Program-made: the position numbers and the translations under genes
The notes under the pieces: model-generated
The model's database searches: none
Seen by the model: only the letters and a program-made list of their open reading frames with translations
What the model was told of the DNA's origin: nothing
Assembly (NCBI GenBank): GCA_965279195.1
Contig: CBDIHP010000042.1
Location: forward strand, 62,001 to 126,000
Direction of reading: 5' to 3'
DNA: 64,000 bases
Origin: CBDIHP01 sp965279195
GTDB lineage: Bacteria; Planctomycetota; Planctomycetia; Isosphaerales; Isosphaeraceae
Part shown: piece by piece, positions 35,707 through 44,716 of the stretch
How the letters are laid out: each line of letters begins with the position of its first letter
Position numbering within the stretch: position 1 is the stretch's first letter

Positions 35707-36270
35707 TTACTTGACCCGCTCGACGTACTCGCCGGTGCGGGTGTCGATGCGGATCTTCTCGCCGGGCTTGATGAAGGGCGGGACCTGGACCTTGAGTCCG
35801 GTCTCGAGCTCGGCTTCCTTGTACTGGTTGGTGGCGGTCGCGCCCTTGAGTTCGGGCGGGGTGTCCTTGACCACCAGGTCGATCGAGGCGGGGACCTCGA
35901 TCGAGACGGGCTTGTCGGCCACGTACTTGACCATCACCCGGCTGTTGGGCAGCAGGTACTGCATCGACGTGCCGAGGATCTCGGGCGTGAAGCTGAGCTG
36001 GTCGTAGGTCTCGGTGTCCATGAAGACGTGGTCGTCGGCCTGGGAGTAGAGGTACTCGTACTCCTTGGTCTCGACGAACGGGACCTCGATCTGGTCGACC
36101 GAGCGGAGCCGCTTCTCGATCAGGGCGCCGCTGTTCATGTTGCGGAGCTTGGTCTGCACCATCGCCCGCAGGTTGCCGGGGGTGTGGTGGGCGAAGTCGA
36201 CCACGACGAAGTTCACCCCTTCCATCGTGATCACCATGCCGCGTCGGATGTCGGTCGCCTTGATCATCAT
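35707..36270 (-). CDS. efp: elongation factor P with PGN loop
   Basis: A 187-residue EF-P. N-terminal KOW-like domain, OB domain, and a C-terminal R-I-D-T-R-T-G-E-Y-V-E-R-V-K that closely matches the E. coli C-terminus. EF-P rescues ribosomes stalled on poly-proline. The loop that enters the peptidyl-transferase center reads H-H-T-P-G-N33-L-R; the position is Lys34 in E. coli (P-G-K-G) and Arg32 in other lineages, and is normally modified. Here it is Asn, so the usual EpmA/EarP modification cannot occur at this residue. A second ATG at 36267 would remove one Met. It stands alone. Confidence 0.93.
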   Translation of the reverse strand: MMIKATDIRRGMVITMEGVNFVVVDFAHHTPGNLRAMVQTKLRNMNSGALIEKRLRSVDQIEVPFVETKEYEYLYSQADDHVFMDTETYDQLSFTPEILGTSMQYLLPNSRVMVKYVADKPVSIEVPASIDLVVKDTPPELKGATATNQYKEAELETGLKVQVPPFIKPGEKIRIDTRTGEYVERVK

Positions 36271-36502
36271 GGCTGTATGCGTCGCCCCCGGGAAAGTTCG
36301 GTCACGGACGGCTGACCCTCAATGGACTAGGACAGATCACCCCGGGCGCGAAGGTCGTCCGCCGGGAACCCCTGGTGCGGATCACGCCGGGGCCGGGCCT
36401 CATTCTCGATGCAAACGGGCGCAATCCGGGCGTGAACCGCCCTAGACGCTAACCAATGACGCCCCGACTTGCCAGTCCTCTTGACCCGGGCGTGGCCCGG
36501 CG

Positions 36503-37555
36503 TCACACCTTCACCGCCGCCAGCACCCCGCAGTGGATCAGCGTCGGGATCGCGTCCCCGGCCACCAACCCGGCCCCGCCGAGCCACTCGCGGTACTCCC
36601 CGGCCGAGTACGCCCGGCCCTCGGTGCGCTGGAAGAGGTCGGCCGAATAGAGGGCGATCGGCAGCGGCCCGTCGAGCTCGTCGTCCAGGAAGACGTCGTG
36701 GATCAGGAGCCGGCCGCCCGCCCCGAGCGACGACGCCAGCCGCTCGATCAGGACCTTGCATTCGGGGACGTCCCAGTCGTGCAGGACGTTCGAGAGGAGG
36801 ATGACGTCGCAGCCGGCCGGGACGGGGTCGCGGAACATGTCGCCGGGTTCCAGGACCAGCCGGTCGGACACGCCGTGCCGCTCCGCGATCTCCGAGGCCA
36901 CCTTGAGCACCTCGGGCCGGTCCCAGACGATGGCCTTGAGGCCCGGGTGGCGCAGGAGCCAGGCGATCGAGTAGATCCCCGTCCCGCCGCCGACGTCGAG
37001 CAGGGTGAGGCCGTCGTCGAGCGGGAAATTCTTCGCCAGGACCGGGGCGACGTTGTTGGCCCGGCCGGCGAGGGCGAGCGTCAGGGCCCGGGCCGAGGCC
37101 TCCTGCTCCATGGCGGAGGAGATCCCCTCCCGGAAGATGAACTCAGCCCCCCGGTCGTCATCGGCCCCGATCGGCCGGTTGGTCCGCAGGCTCCGGACCA
37201 TCCCCAGCACGTCCGGGCTGTCGGCCGAGAGCCCGAAGTAGCCGCTGACGTCGAAGTGCGAGCCGGTCGTCAGGTGGTCGGCCGCGACGTCGGTCAGGCC
37301 GAGGCGGCCGTCGGTGTCGACCGAGACCAGGCCCATCGCCCGCAGGGCGGTCGAGAGGACGACGGCCGGTCGCTCGGACAGGCCGAACTCGCGTCGGAAT
37401 TCGTCCGGGGTCATCGGCGCCTTCTCCAGGCGGTCGAACACCTTGAAGTGCGCGACGGCCGCCGTGAGCAGCGACGTGGCGAGGTGGCCCCGGTAGAGTT
37501 CGAACAGCGGGGTCGGGTCGAGCCAGGGGGCGACCATCGGCGGGTGTGGGGTCAT
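36503..37555 (-). CDS. SAM-dependent O-methyltransferase (acetylserotonin-type)
   Basis: A 350-residue methyltransferase of the plant-type O-methyltransferase family, with an N-terminal winged-helix dimerisation region (residues 10-100, including D-P-T-P-L-F-E-L) and a Rossmann domain from about 165. The SAM motif is L-L-D-V-G-G-G-T-G, and V-L-H-D-W-D follows, as in bacterial hydroxyneurosporene or polyketide O-methyltransferases. Substrate unknown, perhaps a carotenoid or aromatic pigment. ATG 37555 is the first start in the coherent part. It is divergent from cysE. Confidence 0.82.
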   Translation of the reverse strand: MTPHPPMVAPWLDPTPLFELYRGHLATSLLTAAVAHFKVFDRLEKAPMTPDEFRREFGLSERPAVVLSTALRAMGLVSVDTDGRLGLTDVAADHLTTGSHFDVSGYFGLSADSPDVLGMVRSLRTNRPIGADDDRGAEFIFREGISSAMEQEASARALTLALAGRANNVAPVLAKNFPLDDGLTLLDVGGGTGIYSIAWLLRHPGLKAIVWDRPEVLKVASEIAERHGVSDRLVLEPGDMFRDPVPAGCDVILLSNVLHDWDVPECKVLIERLASSLGAGGRLLIHDVFLDDELDGPLPIALYSADLFQRTEGRAYSAGEYREWLGGAGLVAGDAIPTLIHCGVLAAVKV

Positions 37556-37714
37556 CCGGGATTCTCGGCTCCGGGCTCGATCGCGTTCCACGGGCGAACC
37601 GCCCGACCCCGGACATTGTCGGGATTCCCCCGACCCGCGCCTACGGCTCAACCCGGCGGACCCGGCCCGTCGATCTTTTCCGAGGGGCAACCCCGCGCGC
37701 GATGGGCCGTCGAA

Positions 37715-37744
37715 TTGACCCCGTTCCGTGCGTGCCCGTAGAAT
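37715..37744 (+). promoter_or_regulatory. candidate promoter for cysE
   Basis: TTGACC at 37715-37720, an 18-base spacer and TAGAAT at 37739-37744, giving a leader of about 75 bases before the cysE start. Confidence 0.55.
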
Positions 37745-37826
37745 CATCGGCTTGCCGATGCACGGAGTCGAGATCAGACCCCCGGCCGCTTCTCGGAGGC
37801 GGGCCCGGGGAGGAGACAGCCGGACG

Positions 37827-38780
37827 ATGGCCACCGACCTGCGACTCAAAGAATCGTTGCCCGCGATCACCGAGCGGATCGTGGAGACCTACGACGAGTG
37901 CGGGGGCGTGAACCACCTCGGGCATTCCCCCCTGCCCAGCTACAAGGAGGTCGTCGACATCCTGATCGACCTCAGGGAGATCCTCTTCCCCGGCTACGGC
38001 CGGCGGCAGAATCTCCACATGGGGAACGTCGGCTACCACGTGGGCGACCTGATCGATAGCCTCCACGACCGACTCACCCTCCAGATCGCCCGGGCCTTCC
38101 GGCACGACTGCAAGGCCAGAGACCTCGAGGCCGACTACGACGCCGACGCCCAGGTGATCGCGATCCAACTCCTGGACTCGATCCCCAACCTGCGCCGGAC
38201 GCTCGCCGACGACGTCCGGGCCGCTTACGACGGCGACCCCGCCGCGCCCAACCTCGACGAGATCATCTTCTGCTACCCCGGCGTCTCGGCGATCACCGTC
38301 TTCCGGGTCGCCCACGAGCTCTACCGCCTGGGCGTCCCCCTGATCCCGAGGATGATGACCGAGTACGCCCACTCCAAGACGGGCATCGACATCCACCCCG
38401 GCGCGACCATCGGCCGACGGTTCTTCATCGACCACGGCACCGGCGTCGTCATCGGCCAGACGACGAACATCGGCGACGGGGTGAAGATCTACCAGGGCGT
38501 GACCCTCGGGGCGTTGAGCTTCCCGCGCGACGAGGCCACCGGCGAGATCCGCCGGGGCGACAAGCGGCACCCGACGATCGAGGACGAGGTCGTCATCTAC
38601 GCCAACGCCACCATCCTCGGCGGCGAGACCGTGATCGGCCACCACTCCGTGATCGGCTCCTCCGCCTGGCTCACCCGGAGCGTCGCCCCCTACACCACCG
38701 TGACCATCGAGAGCCCCAAGCTCCGCATCCGGGGCGCCAACGCCCCCGCCGCCGAGGCGGCGATTGATTATATGATTTAG
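37827..38780 (+). CDS. cysE: serine O-acetyltransferase
   Basis: A 317-residue hexapeptide-repeat acyltransferase. The N-terminal half is helical; the left-handed beta-helix begins near 185. The catalytic region reads D-I-H-P-G-A-T-I-G followed by D-H-G-T-G-V-V-I-G, which places the catalytic Asp and His as in CysE. It transfers acetyl from acetyl-CoA to serine, the first step of cysteine synthesis. GGGGAGGAG lies about 10 bases before ATG 37827. The stop codon TAG abuts a small inverted-repeat end at 38780. Confidence 0.9.
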   Translation: MATDLRLKESLPAITERIVETYDECGGVNHLGHSPLPSYKEVVDILIDLREILFPGYGRRQNLHMGNVGYHVGDLIDSLHDRLTLQIARAFRHDCKARDLEADYDADAQVIAIQLLDSIPNLRRTLADDVRAAYDGDPAAPNLDEIIFCYPGVSAITVFRVAHELYRLGVPLIPRMMTEYAHSKTGIDIHPGATIGRRFFIDHGTGVVIGQTTNIGDGVKIYQGVTLGALSFPRDEATGEIRRGDKRHPTIEDEVVIYANATILGGETVIGHHSVIGSSAWLTRSVAPYTTVTIESPKLRIRGANAPAAEAAIDYMI

Positions 38781-38809
38781 TAGGGTGTGGTGGCCGCGTC
38801 CTCGCGGCC
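38780..38809 (+). repeat. GTAGGGTGTGGTG repeat end plus hairpin after cysE
   Basis: A 13-base copy of the terminal repeat of the element at 39617-39759, starting on the last base of the cysE stop, then a 7-bp hairpin (GGCCGCG/CGCGGCC). It looks like a solo end or half element and may terminate cysE. Confidence 0.7.
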
Positions 38810-38833
38810 TCCGCACCGGATCAGGTGTTCGGC

Positions 38834-39607
38834 CTACTTGCGAGCGAACACCATCCAGCCGCCGGAGCGGATCCCCGGGAAAAACCAGGGGGCGGAGATC
38901 GGCCGGGCGTGGACTTCGTCGATGCAGAGGCGTTCTTCGATTTCTAGCCCCGCCTCCTGAAACAACCCGCGCAGCTCCCTCCAGCGGAACAGGTGGACCT
39001 GCATGCCGGGGATGCCCCGGTAGGTCATGGTGCGATCGCCGAGTTCCGGGTCGCGGAGGAGGGCCCGGGCCCCCTGCCCCAGGAGCCAGCGGCGGCCGTG
39101 GCGGTCGCGGAGGTTGAGCCAGAGGTTGTGGGCGTGCAAGGCCAGCCGGCCGCCGGGCTTGAGGACCCGGGCCGCTTCCCGGAGCGCCTTGCGCCTGGCG
39201 GAGTGTCCCCGGATCATCCCCAGGGTGCTGAACATCGAGAGGCCGTAGTCGAAGGCGTCCGACGGCAGGCAGTCGAGCCGGCAGAGATTGGCGACGAGCC
39301 CCTGGAGCTTCAGGCCTTCGGTTCTCGCTTTCTCGGCGACCTTCGCAACCATCGGCTGCGACAGGTCGACCGCGGTGACGTCGAACCCCCGGCGCGCGAA
39401 CTGGATCGAATGCCGGCCCGCCCCGCAGCCGAGGTCGATGAGCGACCCCGGCGCGGTGAACCGGGCCTGGAGCGCCTGCGCATCCGCCTCGAAGAGCGCG
39501 TGGCCGGCGAAGTACGTATCCTCCTCCTCGGCCAGCCGGGTCGAGTGGGCGTATTCCCAGAGGGAGGCGTTGACACCGGTCGGTAGCTGCCAGCGTGGCG
39601 GGGGCAT
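38834..39607 (-). CDS. class I SAM-dependent methyltransferase
   Basis: A 257-residue methyltransferase. The SAM motif is L-I-D-L-G-C-G-A-G-R near residue 57 and the acidic post-motif V-D-L-S-Q is next. A UbiE/Methyltransf_11 or _25-type protein; the acceptor is unknown. ATG 39607 is chosen since earlier codons overlap the repeat element. It is convergent with cysE and lies between two copies of the GTAGGGTG repeat end. Confidence 0.82.
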   Translation of the reverse strand: MPPPRWQLPTGVNASLWEYAHSTRLAEEEDTYFAGHALFEADAQALQARFTAPGSLIDLGCGAGRHSIQFARRGFDVTAVDLSQPMVAKVAEKARTEGLKLQGLVANLCRLDCLPSDAFDYGLSMFSTLGMIRGHSARRKALREAARVLKPGGRLALHAHNLWLNLRDRHGRRWLLGQGARALLRDPELGDRTMTYRGIPGMQVHLFRWRELRGLFQEAGLEIEERLCIDEVHARPISAPWFFPGIRSGGWMVFARK

Positions 39608-39616
39608 GATTGTCCT

Positions 39617-39759
39617 GTAGGGTGTGGTGCCACGCGGACCGATGGTCCGCGTCCACCGCACCGACGGTGGCCGATGTGTTGCTCAAATGCCCCTGCGGCG
39701 GGGCTGGTCGTCGGGTGCGGTGGTCGCGGACATCCCATCCGCGAGTCACCACACCCTAC
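39617..39759 (+). mobile_element. 143-bp element with 13-bp terminal inverted repeats (MITE-like)
   Basis: Perfect inverted ends GTAGGGTGTGGTG (39617-39629) and its complement (39747-39759). Inside are two palindromes, one with a 9-bp stem (ACGCGGACC/GGTCCGCGT, 39632-39652) and one with 7 bp (TCGCGGA/TCCGCGA, 39724-39744). There is no coding capacity. The right end contains the GH13 stop codon. Confidence 0.7.
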
Positions 39760-41234
39760 CGGCCGAACACTCTGCCGGATCGGGGCGCGAGTTTCAACGA
39801 CCGCAGATCGACGGGGCCGCTTTCGGGGCGTTCCAGGGCCCATTTCTCCTCGGCGGTCGGGGCGAAGGCCGAAACATCAACGACCCTGGTTGCCTTGGAA
39901 ATGTTGATCGCCACGAGCACCGACTCCTCGGCCATCTCGCGCACGTAGGCGATCACATCATCCTTCGCCGAGAGGAACCGGAACGTCCCCCGACGCAGGG
40001 CATGGTACGATTTCCTCAGCGAGATGAGCCGCTGGAAGTCATGCAGCAGATCCGTATCCCATCGGGCCTCGTCGTGCCACCGGAAGGCGGCGCGGTTGAA
40101 GGGGTCGTGGCCGCCGGCCATGCCGATCTCGTCGCCGTAGTAGATCGACGGGGCGCCCGGGTAGGTCATCTGGAAGAGTGTCGCCAGCCGCAGGGCCGAT
40201 TTGTCGTCGCGGGCCAGCGACAGGAACCTCGGCATGTCGTGGCTGTCGAGCAAGTTGAGCTGCGCGAAGGTCACCTCGGGGTGATAGAGCTTGAGCAGGC
40301 TCTCGATGGAGCCACGGAACGCCTCCGCGCCGGGCGTGTCGACCGCCTTGAAGCTCGACTTGGCCATCTCGGCGGCGTCGATGTTGTCGCCGATGAAGGC
40401 TGCGATGACGGCACGCGTGAACAGGTAATTCATCACGGCGTCCCACATGTCGCCCTTGAGCCAGTGGGAGGCGTCGTGCCAGACCTCGCCGACGATGTAG
40501 GCCTCGGGGTTGCCGTCGCGGACCCGGCGGCGGAACTCGCGCCAGAAGTCGTCGTCCTCGATCTCGTTGGCGACGTCGAGCCGCCAGCCGTCGATGCCGA
40601 AGTCGATCCACGTCCGGCCGATCCCCCAGAGGAACTCGCGGACGGCCGGGGTCCTGATGTTGAACTTGGGCAGGGCGTGCAGGTCCCACCACGCGCCATA
40701 GCCCGGCGGCCGGGTATGGTCGTAGGGGTTCAGGGGCCAGCCGTGGATGATGAACCAGTCGAGGTAGGCCGAGTTCTGGCCGTTCTCGAGGATGTCGTGG
40801 AACGGGAAGAACCCCCGGCTGGCGTGGTTGAAGACGCCGTCGAGGACGATCCGGATGTGGCGCGCGTGGGCCTCGTCGATCAGCCGTCGGAGGGCGGCGT
40901 TGCCGCCGAGCATCGGGTCGACCTTCTCGTAGTCGTGGGTGTGGTAGCGGTGGTTCGAGGCCGACTGGAAGATCGGCGTGAAGTAGAGGGCGTTGACGCC
41001 GAGGTCCTGGAGGTAGTCGAGCTTCTCGACGACGCCGATCAGGTCGCCCCCCTGATAGCCGTAGTAGGTCGGCGTCGCGCCCCACGCGTCGAGCCCACTG
41101 GGCTTTGGGACGGAGAGGCTGCGCGCGAAGCGGTCGGGGAAGATCTGGTAAAAGACCGCGTCGCGCACCCATTCGGGCGTCGTCACATCCACGAGCAAAC
41201 TCCGCATCTCGGGCCGAAGGTCAGGTCCACTCAC
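39756..41234 (-). CDS. GH13 alpha-glucan hydrolase (neopullulanase/cyclomaltodextrinase-like)
   Basis: A 492-residue glycosidase of the alpha-amylase family, cytoplasmic (no signal peptide). The four conserved regions are present: D-G-V-F-N-H at 132-137, G-W-R-L-D220 (nucleophile), E250-V-W (acid/base) and L-L-D-S-H-D333. Retaining alpha-1,4 glucan cleavage is expected, and length without an N-terminal extra domain fits intracellular maltodextrin enzymes. It starts at GTG 41234, 36 bases after the large secreted protein on the same strand. Its TAG stop lies inside the right end of the adjacent repeat element. Confidence 0.88.
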   Translation of the reverse strand: MSGPDLRPEMRSLLVDVTTPEWVRDAVFYQIFPDRFARSLSVPKPSGLDAWGATPTYYGYQGGDLIGVVEKLDYLQDLGVNALYFTPIFQSASNHRYHTHDYEKVDPMLGGNAALRRLIDEAHARHIRIVLDGVFNHASRGFFPFHDILENGQNSAYLDWFIIHGWPLNPYDHTRPPGYGAWWDLHALPKFNIRTPAVREFLWGIGRTWIDFGIDGWRLDVANEIEDDDFWREFRRRVRDGNPEAYIVGEVWHDASHWLKGDMWDAVMNYLFTRAVIAAFIGDNIDAAEMAKSSFKAVDTPGAEAFRGSIESLLKLYHPEVTFAQLNLLDSHDMPRFLSLARDDKSALRLATLFQMTYPGAPSIYYGDEIGMAGGHDPFNRAAFRWHDEARWDTDLLHDFQRLISLRKSYHALRRGTFRFLSAKDDVIAYVREMAEESVLVAINISKATRVVDVSAFAPTAEEKWALERPESGPVDLRSLKLAPRSGRVFGR

Positions 41235-41270
41235 GGCGGACTCGACGGCAAATCTGGGTCCATTCCCCGC

Positions 41271-43718
41271 TCATTTGCCGCCGGTGCTGACCTTCATCCA
41301 GTACATCTGCGAGCGGTCTCCCCGGAGCCGGAGGTCTTCCAGCATGGGGCCGTACTCCAGCTTGGCGATCCCCTTGAAGTAGGATTTCCCGTTGATCCGC
41401 ACTTCCATGCGCTTCTTGAAGTCGATGAGCTTCGGGCTGACCCAGACGTCGAGCTGGGTGATGCCCGTGGCCGTGATGTTCAGCAGGTTGCTCAGGCTGC
41501 TCGACTTCTGCTTGATCGTGGCCGGCCGGAGGTTGCGGCCGTCCGGGTCGACGGCCTCGGGGGCCATCGCCCGGCCGTTCTGGAGGCTGCGGACCACGAC
41601 CCCGTAGAACCGGCTGTCGCACTCCCGCGCGGTGACCGTCGAGAATTCCTTGGGGGACGGGTCGCGCGAGCGGCGGTCCATCCAGTCGAACGCGGCGGGC
41701 TGCTCCTCGGGGAGTTCCTCGACGCCCCTCCGGAAGTATTCGACGTAGGTGACGTCGACCACGTCCATGATCATGGGCCGGACCAGGCCGTCGAAGATGA
41801 GGGGCTTGAGCTGGGGGGTCAGCTCGCCGTTGACGCTATAGATCGGCAGGCGGTCGGCGTGACTGCGGTAGCGGAAGACGTACTTGAGCGGGATGCCCGC
41901 GATCGGGATGGTGCCCGCGAAGAGGTCGGGGTGGGAGATCCCGAAGTCCCAGGCCATGTTGCCGCCGATGCCGACACCGCCCACGAAGACGCGATCCGAG
42001 TCGATGGCGTACCGTCGTTTGGCGTCGCGGATGGCCAGCTCGGCGGCGGCGTGCTCGCTCTCGGTGTACCGGTAGTCCGGCGGCTGGCCGGGGATGCAGA
42101 ACTCGGGCGCCACGACGATGTATCCGTGCTTCGCCGCCTCCGCCGCCCACCAGAGCGCGGCCGACTTCGGCCCCCGGCCGTCGTGCAGGGCCACGATGGT
42201 CGGATAGCTCCGGAGCGGGTGATATTCCGGCGGGACGATGACCACATATTCGGTCGGCGCGGGGTTGTTGTCGTTGGCGACCCTGTGGATCCTCGGCTCG
42301 CGGGGGTCGCGGACCATCGCCGGAGGCTTCGTCGCCCTGGCGGGCTCGTCCTTCTTCGGCTCGTCCTTCTTCGGCTCGTCCTTCTTCGCGGCCCCGTCCT
42401 TCGGCTTGTCGTCGGCCTTGGGTTCGGGCGCCGGCTTGGTCTCCTTCGGTGGGGCGGGCGGTGGCAGATCCTCGCTGGCGGCCGGGCCGATGAGCTGGGC
42501 GATCGGCGCCAGGACGTCGATCTCAAGGCCCGAGAGGTCCTGGAGTTCCACCAGCTTCCCCGATCGCTCGCCGCCGTCGGCCAGGGACAGGTACGCCCGG
42601 GTCAGGTCGCGGGCCTTCCAGTAGGCCCTGGACTTCGCAAGGTCGGCCGTCGCCTTGTCGGACCCCGCGACGAATCCCGACGCGGCCAACGCGAAGCGGC
42701 CCTCGATCGAGGTCGAGGGCTCGGCCTTCTCGAACGCCTGGAACCGGTCGCGGACGGCATCGGGCACGTCGGCGAGGTCGCGGAGCATCTCGGCGAGGGG
42801 GAGCTTGAAGGCGTCGCGGTCGTCGGGGGTGAGCCTGTCGTAGTTCGCCTTCAGCGTGTCGGCGGCGCGGCGGTCGAGGGCGAACTCGTCCTCCCACTTC
42901 CGGAGCGTCGTCCTGGCCTCATCGATGACCTCCTTCGGCAGGTCCTTGTCCTGCACCGGGAAGGCCTTGAGCAGGTCGACGGCGGCCTTCGGCTGCCGGA
43001 ACTTCTTGAGCCGCTCGGCGTCGGAGATCATCCGCCTCGCCATGGCAAGCCGGACGGCCTTCTTCGAACCGCTGGCCGCCTCCTTGATCTCGGGGAAATC
43101 CTTGATGATCCGGTCGAGGGCGTCGAGGGCCTCGGGGTACCACTCCGCCTGGATGAAGAAGCGGGCGACCCGAAGCTGCTCCTCCTGGTTCGACCTGTCC
43201 ACCCGGTTGAGGATGCCCATGACGATGGGCTTGGGCACCTGGCCGGTCGAGAGCTTGGCGACCCAGAAGCCGTCGATCCCCCGGAAGTTGACCCAGTAGG
43301 GGCCCAGCCGGTTGATCGCCTGCTTCATCCGGAGCGGGTTGCGCGAACGGTCGCCGATGTACTCGAAAGTCCTTCGCCCCTTCTCGTCCCAGGGGGTGCT
43401 CTTGATCCCAAGGGCATAGGCGGGCATCGCGCCGCCGTGGACGACGAGGGGCTGGACGAGTTCGAAGATGACCTGGTTGGCGAGGCTGTTGTCCGACTCG
43501 ACCCGGGCGACCTTGGAGTCGCGGATCACGGTCCGCTTGACCTGGTCGGAGACCTGGAGGAGGGTGTTGTCCTTGTCGACCGAGCCCTTGAGGGTCGCCT
43601 GATTCTTCAGGTGGATCGTGTCGGCCCGGACGCGGGCGGCCGGTCTCGAATCGAGGGCGGCGGAGGCGAGGACGAGGCCTGTGGCGACGGTCAGTCCCCA
43701 GCGGGTCGAAGCGGGCAT
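41271..43718 (-). CDS. secreted protein with alpha/beta-hydrolase-like domain lacking the Ser nucleophile
   Basis: An 815-residue exported protein. A signal peptide (about 32 residues) is followed by a helical region to about 405, a Lys/Glu/Pro repeat (K-D-E-P-K three times) to about 460, and a C-terminal domain resembling PHB-depolymerase/esterase hydrolases. In that domain the usual G-x-S-x-G-G elbow reads G-V-G583-I-G-G, so the nucleophile Ser is Gly. The strand before it (R-V-F-V-G-G) and N-M-A-W-D after it match the family well. A non-catalytic or altered role is likely. Lies 36 bases ahead of the GH13 gene, so probably in one operon. Confidence 0.72.
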   Translation of the reverse strand: MPASTRWGLTVATGLVLASAALDSRPAARVRADTIHLKNQATLKGSVDKDNTLLQVSDQVKRTVIRDSKVARVESDNSLANQVIFELVQPLVVHGGAMPAYALGIKSTPWDEKGRRTFEYIGDRSRNPLRMKQAINRLGPYWVNFRGIDGFWVAKLSTGQVPKPIVMGILNRVDRSNQEEQLRVARFFIQAEWYPEALDALDRIIKDFPEIKEAASGSKKAVRLAMARRMISDAERLKKFRQPKAAVDLLKAFPVQDKDLPKEVIDEARTTLRKWEDEFALDRRAADTLKANYDRLTPDDRDAFKLPLAEMLRDLADVPDAVRDRFQAFEKAEPSTSIEGRFALAASGFVAGSDKATADLAKSRAYWKARDLTRAYLSLADGGERSGKLVELQDLSGLEIDVLAPIAQLIGPAASEDLPPPAPPKETKPAPEPKADDKPKDGAAKKDEPKKDEPKKDEPARATKPPAMVRDPREPRIHRVANDNNPAPTEYVVIVPPEYHPLRSYPTIVALHDGRGPKSAALWWAAEAAKHGYIVVAPEFCIPGQPPDYRYTESEHAAAELAIRDAKRRYAIDSDRVFVGGVGIGGNMAWDFGISHPDLFAGTIPIAGIPLKYVFRYRSHADRLPIYSVNGELTPQLKPLIFDGLVRPMIMDVVDVTYVEYFRRGVEELPEEQPAAFDWMDRRSRDPSPKEFSTVTARECDSRFYGVVVRSLQNGRAMAPEAVDPDGRNLRPATIKQKSSSLSNLLNITATGITQLDVWVSPKLIDFKKRMEVRINGKSYFKGIAKLEYGPMLEDLRLRGDRSQMYWMKVSTGGK

Positions 43719-43979
43719 GGCGGGCGTATCCTTCCCCCTCGCTCGAGGAGACGGCCGATCCTTCCTCGGAGAGATCCGACTCGACGGGGCCGCGCCGTCG
43801 TCCCGGACATTGTGCAGGCGGCGAAACTTCGGTCAAGCCGGACCGTTTCCGGAGGATGGCGGGGGGGCCCCTCCGCTTGTACTCTGGTAGGGATCGGCGA
43901 GGGTCCGCCGCGCGATCCCGGGATCCCGACCGGACCGAGTCGCCCGGCGCGACGCTTTCCCCCCAGAGAAGAGACGGCG

Positions 43980-44654
43980 ATGGCCATCGCGTTGTTCAAA
44001 TTTCGCTGCTCCCAGTGCCAGAAACTCCTCGGGGTGTCCCACTCCCGGGCGGGCACGCGGGTGAATTGCCCGAGGTGCAACACCGAGCTGATCGTGCCGG
44101 AGCCCTCGGGCGAGCACGAGGTCGCCGAGGAGGGCTCGACCGTCCCCGACCTCTCGGCGATCGGCCTGAGCACCCTCGACGGCCTCGGCTCGATCCGCCC
44201 CGAGGACCTCCGCGTCCTGCCCGGCATCGGGCGGGTCGACGACGTCCCCGCCCCATCCAGAGGGGCCTCGGCTCCCTCCTGGGTCCCCGACATCGCCACC
44301 GAGCCCGGCCCCGCGATCCCCGCGCTCCGGGAGACCACCCGGCCCGCGGCCTCTCGCAGGGACGACCTCGCCCCCGATGAGATCGGCGACATCCTCCAGG
44401 CCGTCCAGGCGGCCCAGATCGCGTCGCCCGGTCGGTCCGAGCCCGACGGCCCGGATCCGGCCCACATCCGGGAGCCCGAGGTCGCGACGGCCGTCGAACT
44501 CGAGGCGCCGACGATCCGCCCCGCAGGGGCACCCCGCCGCAATGACGTGGCCGTCCCGCGTTCGGCGCTGATCGCCTGGTCGTTCTCGGCCGTCCTGGCG
44601 ATCGCCTCGGCGTTCTTCGCCGGCCTCCTTGCCGGGCATTTCGTCTGGAAATGA
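43980..44654 (+). CDS. zinc-ribbon membrane protein
   Basis: A 224-residue protein. The N-terminus has a C-x2-C plus C-x2-C zinc ribbon (F-R-C-S-Q-C then N-C-P-R-C), a long acidic/Pro-rich middle, and one C-terminal membrane helix at about 199-221 ending in H-F-V-W-K. This layout, a cytoplasmic zinc ribbon held to the membrane by a tail, recurs in planctomycetes. ATG 43980 follows a purine-rich GAGAAGAGA. It lies 62 bases ahead of a receiver gene in the same direction. Function unknown. Confidence 0.75.
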   Translation: MAIALFKFRCSQCQKLLGVSHSRAGTRVNCPRCNTELIVPEPSGEHEVAEEGSTVPDLSAIGLSTLDGLGSIRPEDLRVLPGIGRVDDVPAPSRGASAPSWVPDIATEPGPAIPALRETTRPAASRRDDLAPDEIGDILQAVQAAQIASPGRSEPDGPDPAHIREPEVATAVELEAPTIRPAGAPRRNDVAVPRSALIAWSFSAVLAIASAFFAGLLAGHFVWK

Positions 44655-44716
44655 CCGGCCCCCGCGTGCAACCTCCCCCCAGTCGGGGCGACCACACTCT
44701 CCGCCCGGAGTCCCTG

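Noticed and set aside
39617..39759. The 13-bp inverted repeats as ends of a full insertion sequence
   Set aside because: No transposase fits between the ends and none is nearby, so at most it is a non-autonomous element.
39624..44654. A 1676-codon open frame on the plus strand
   Set aside because: It lies antisense to the GH13 gene and the large secreted protein and only its last part (from 43980) is a real gene. High GC with third-position bias keeps the other frames open.
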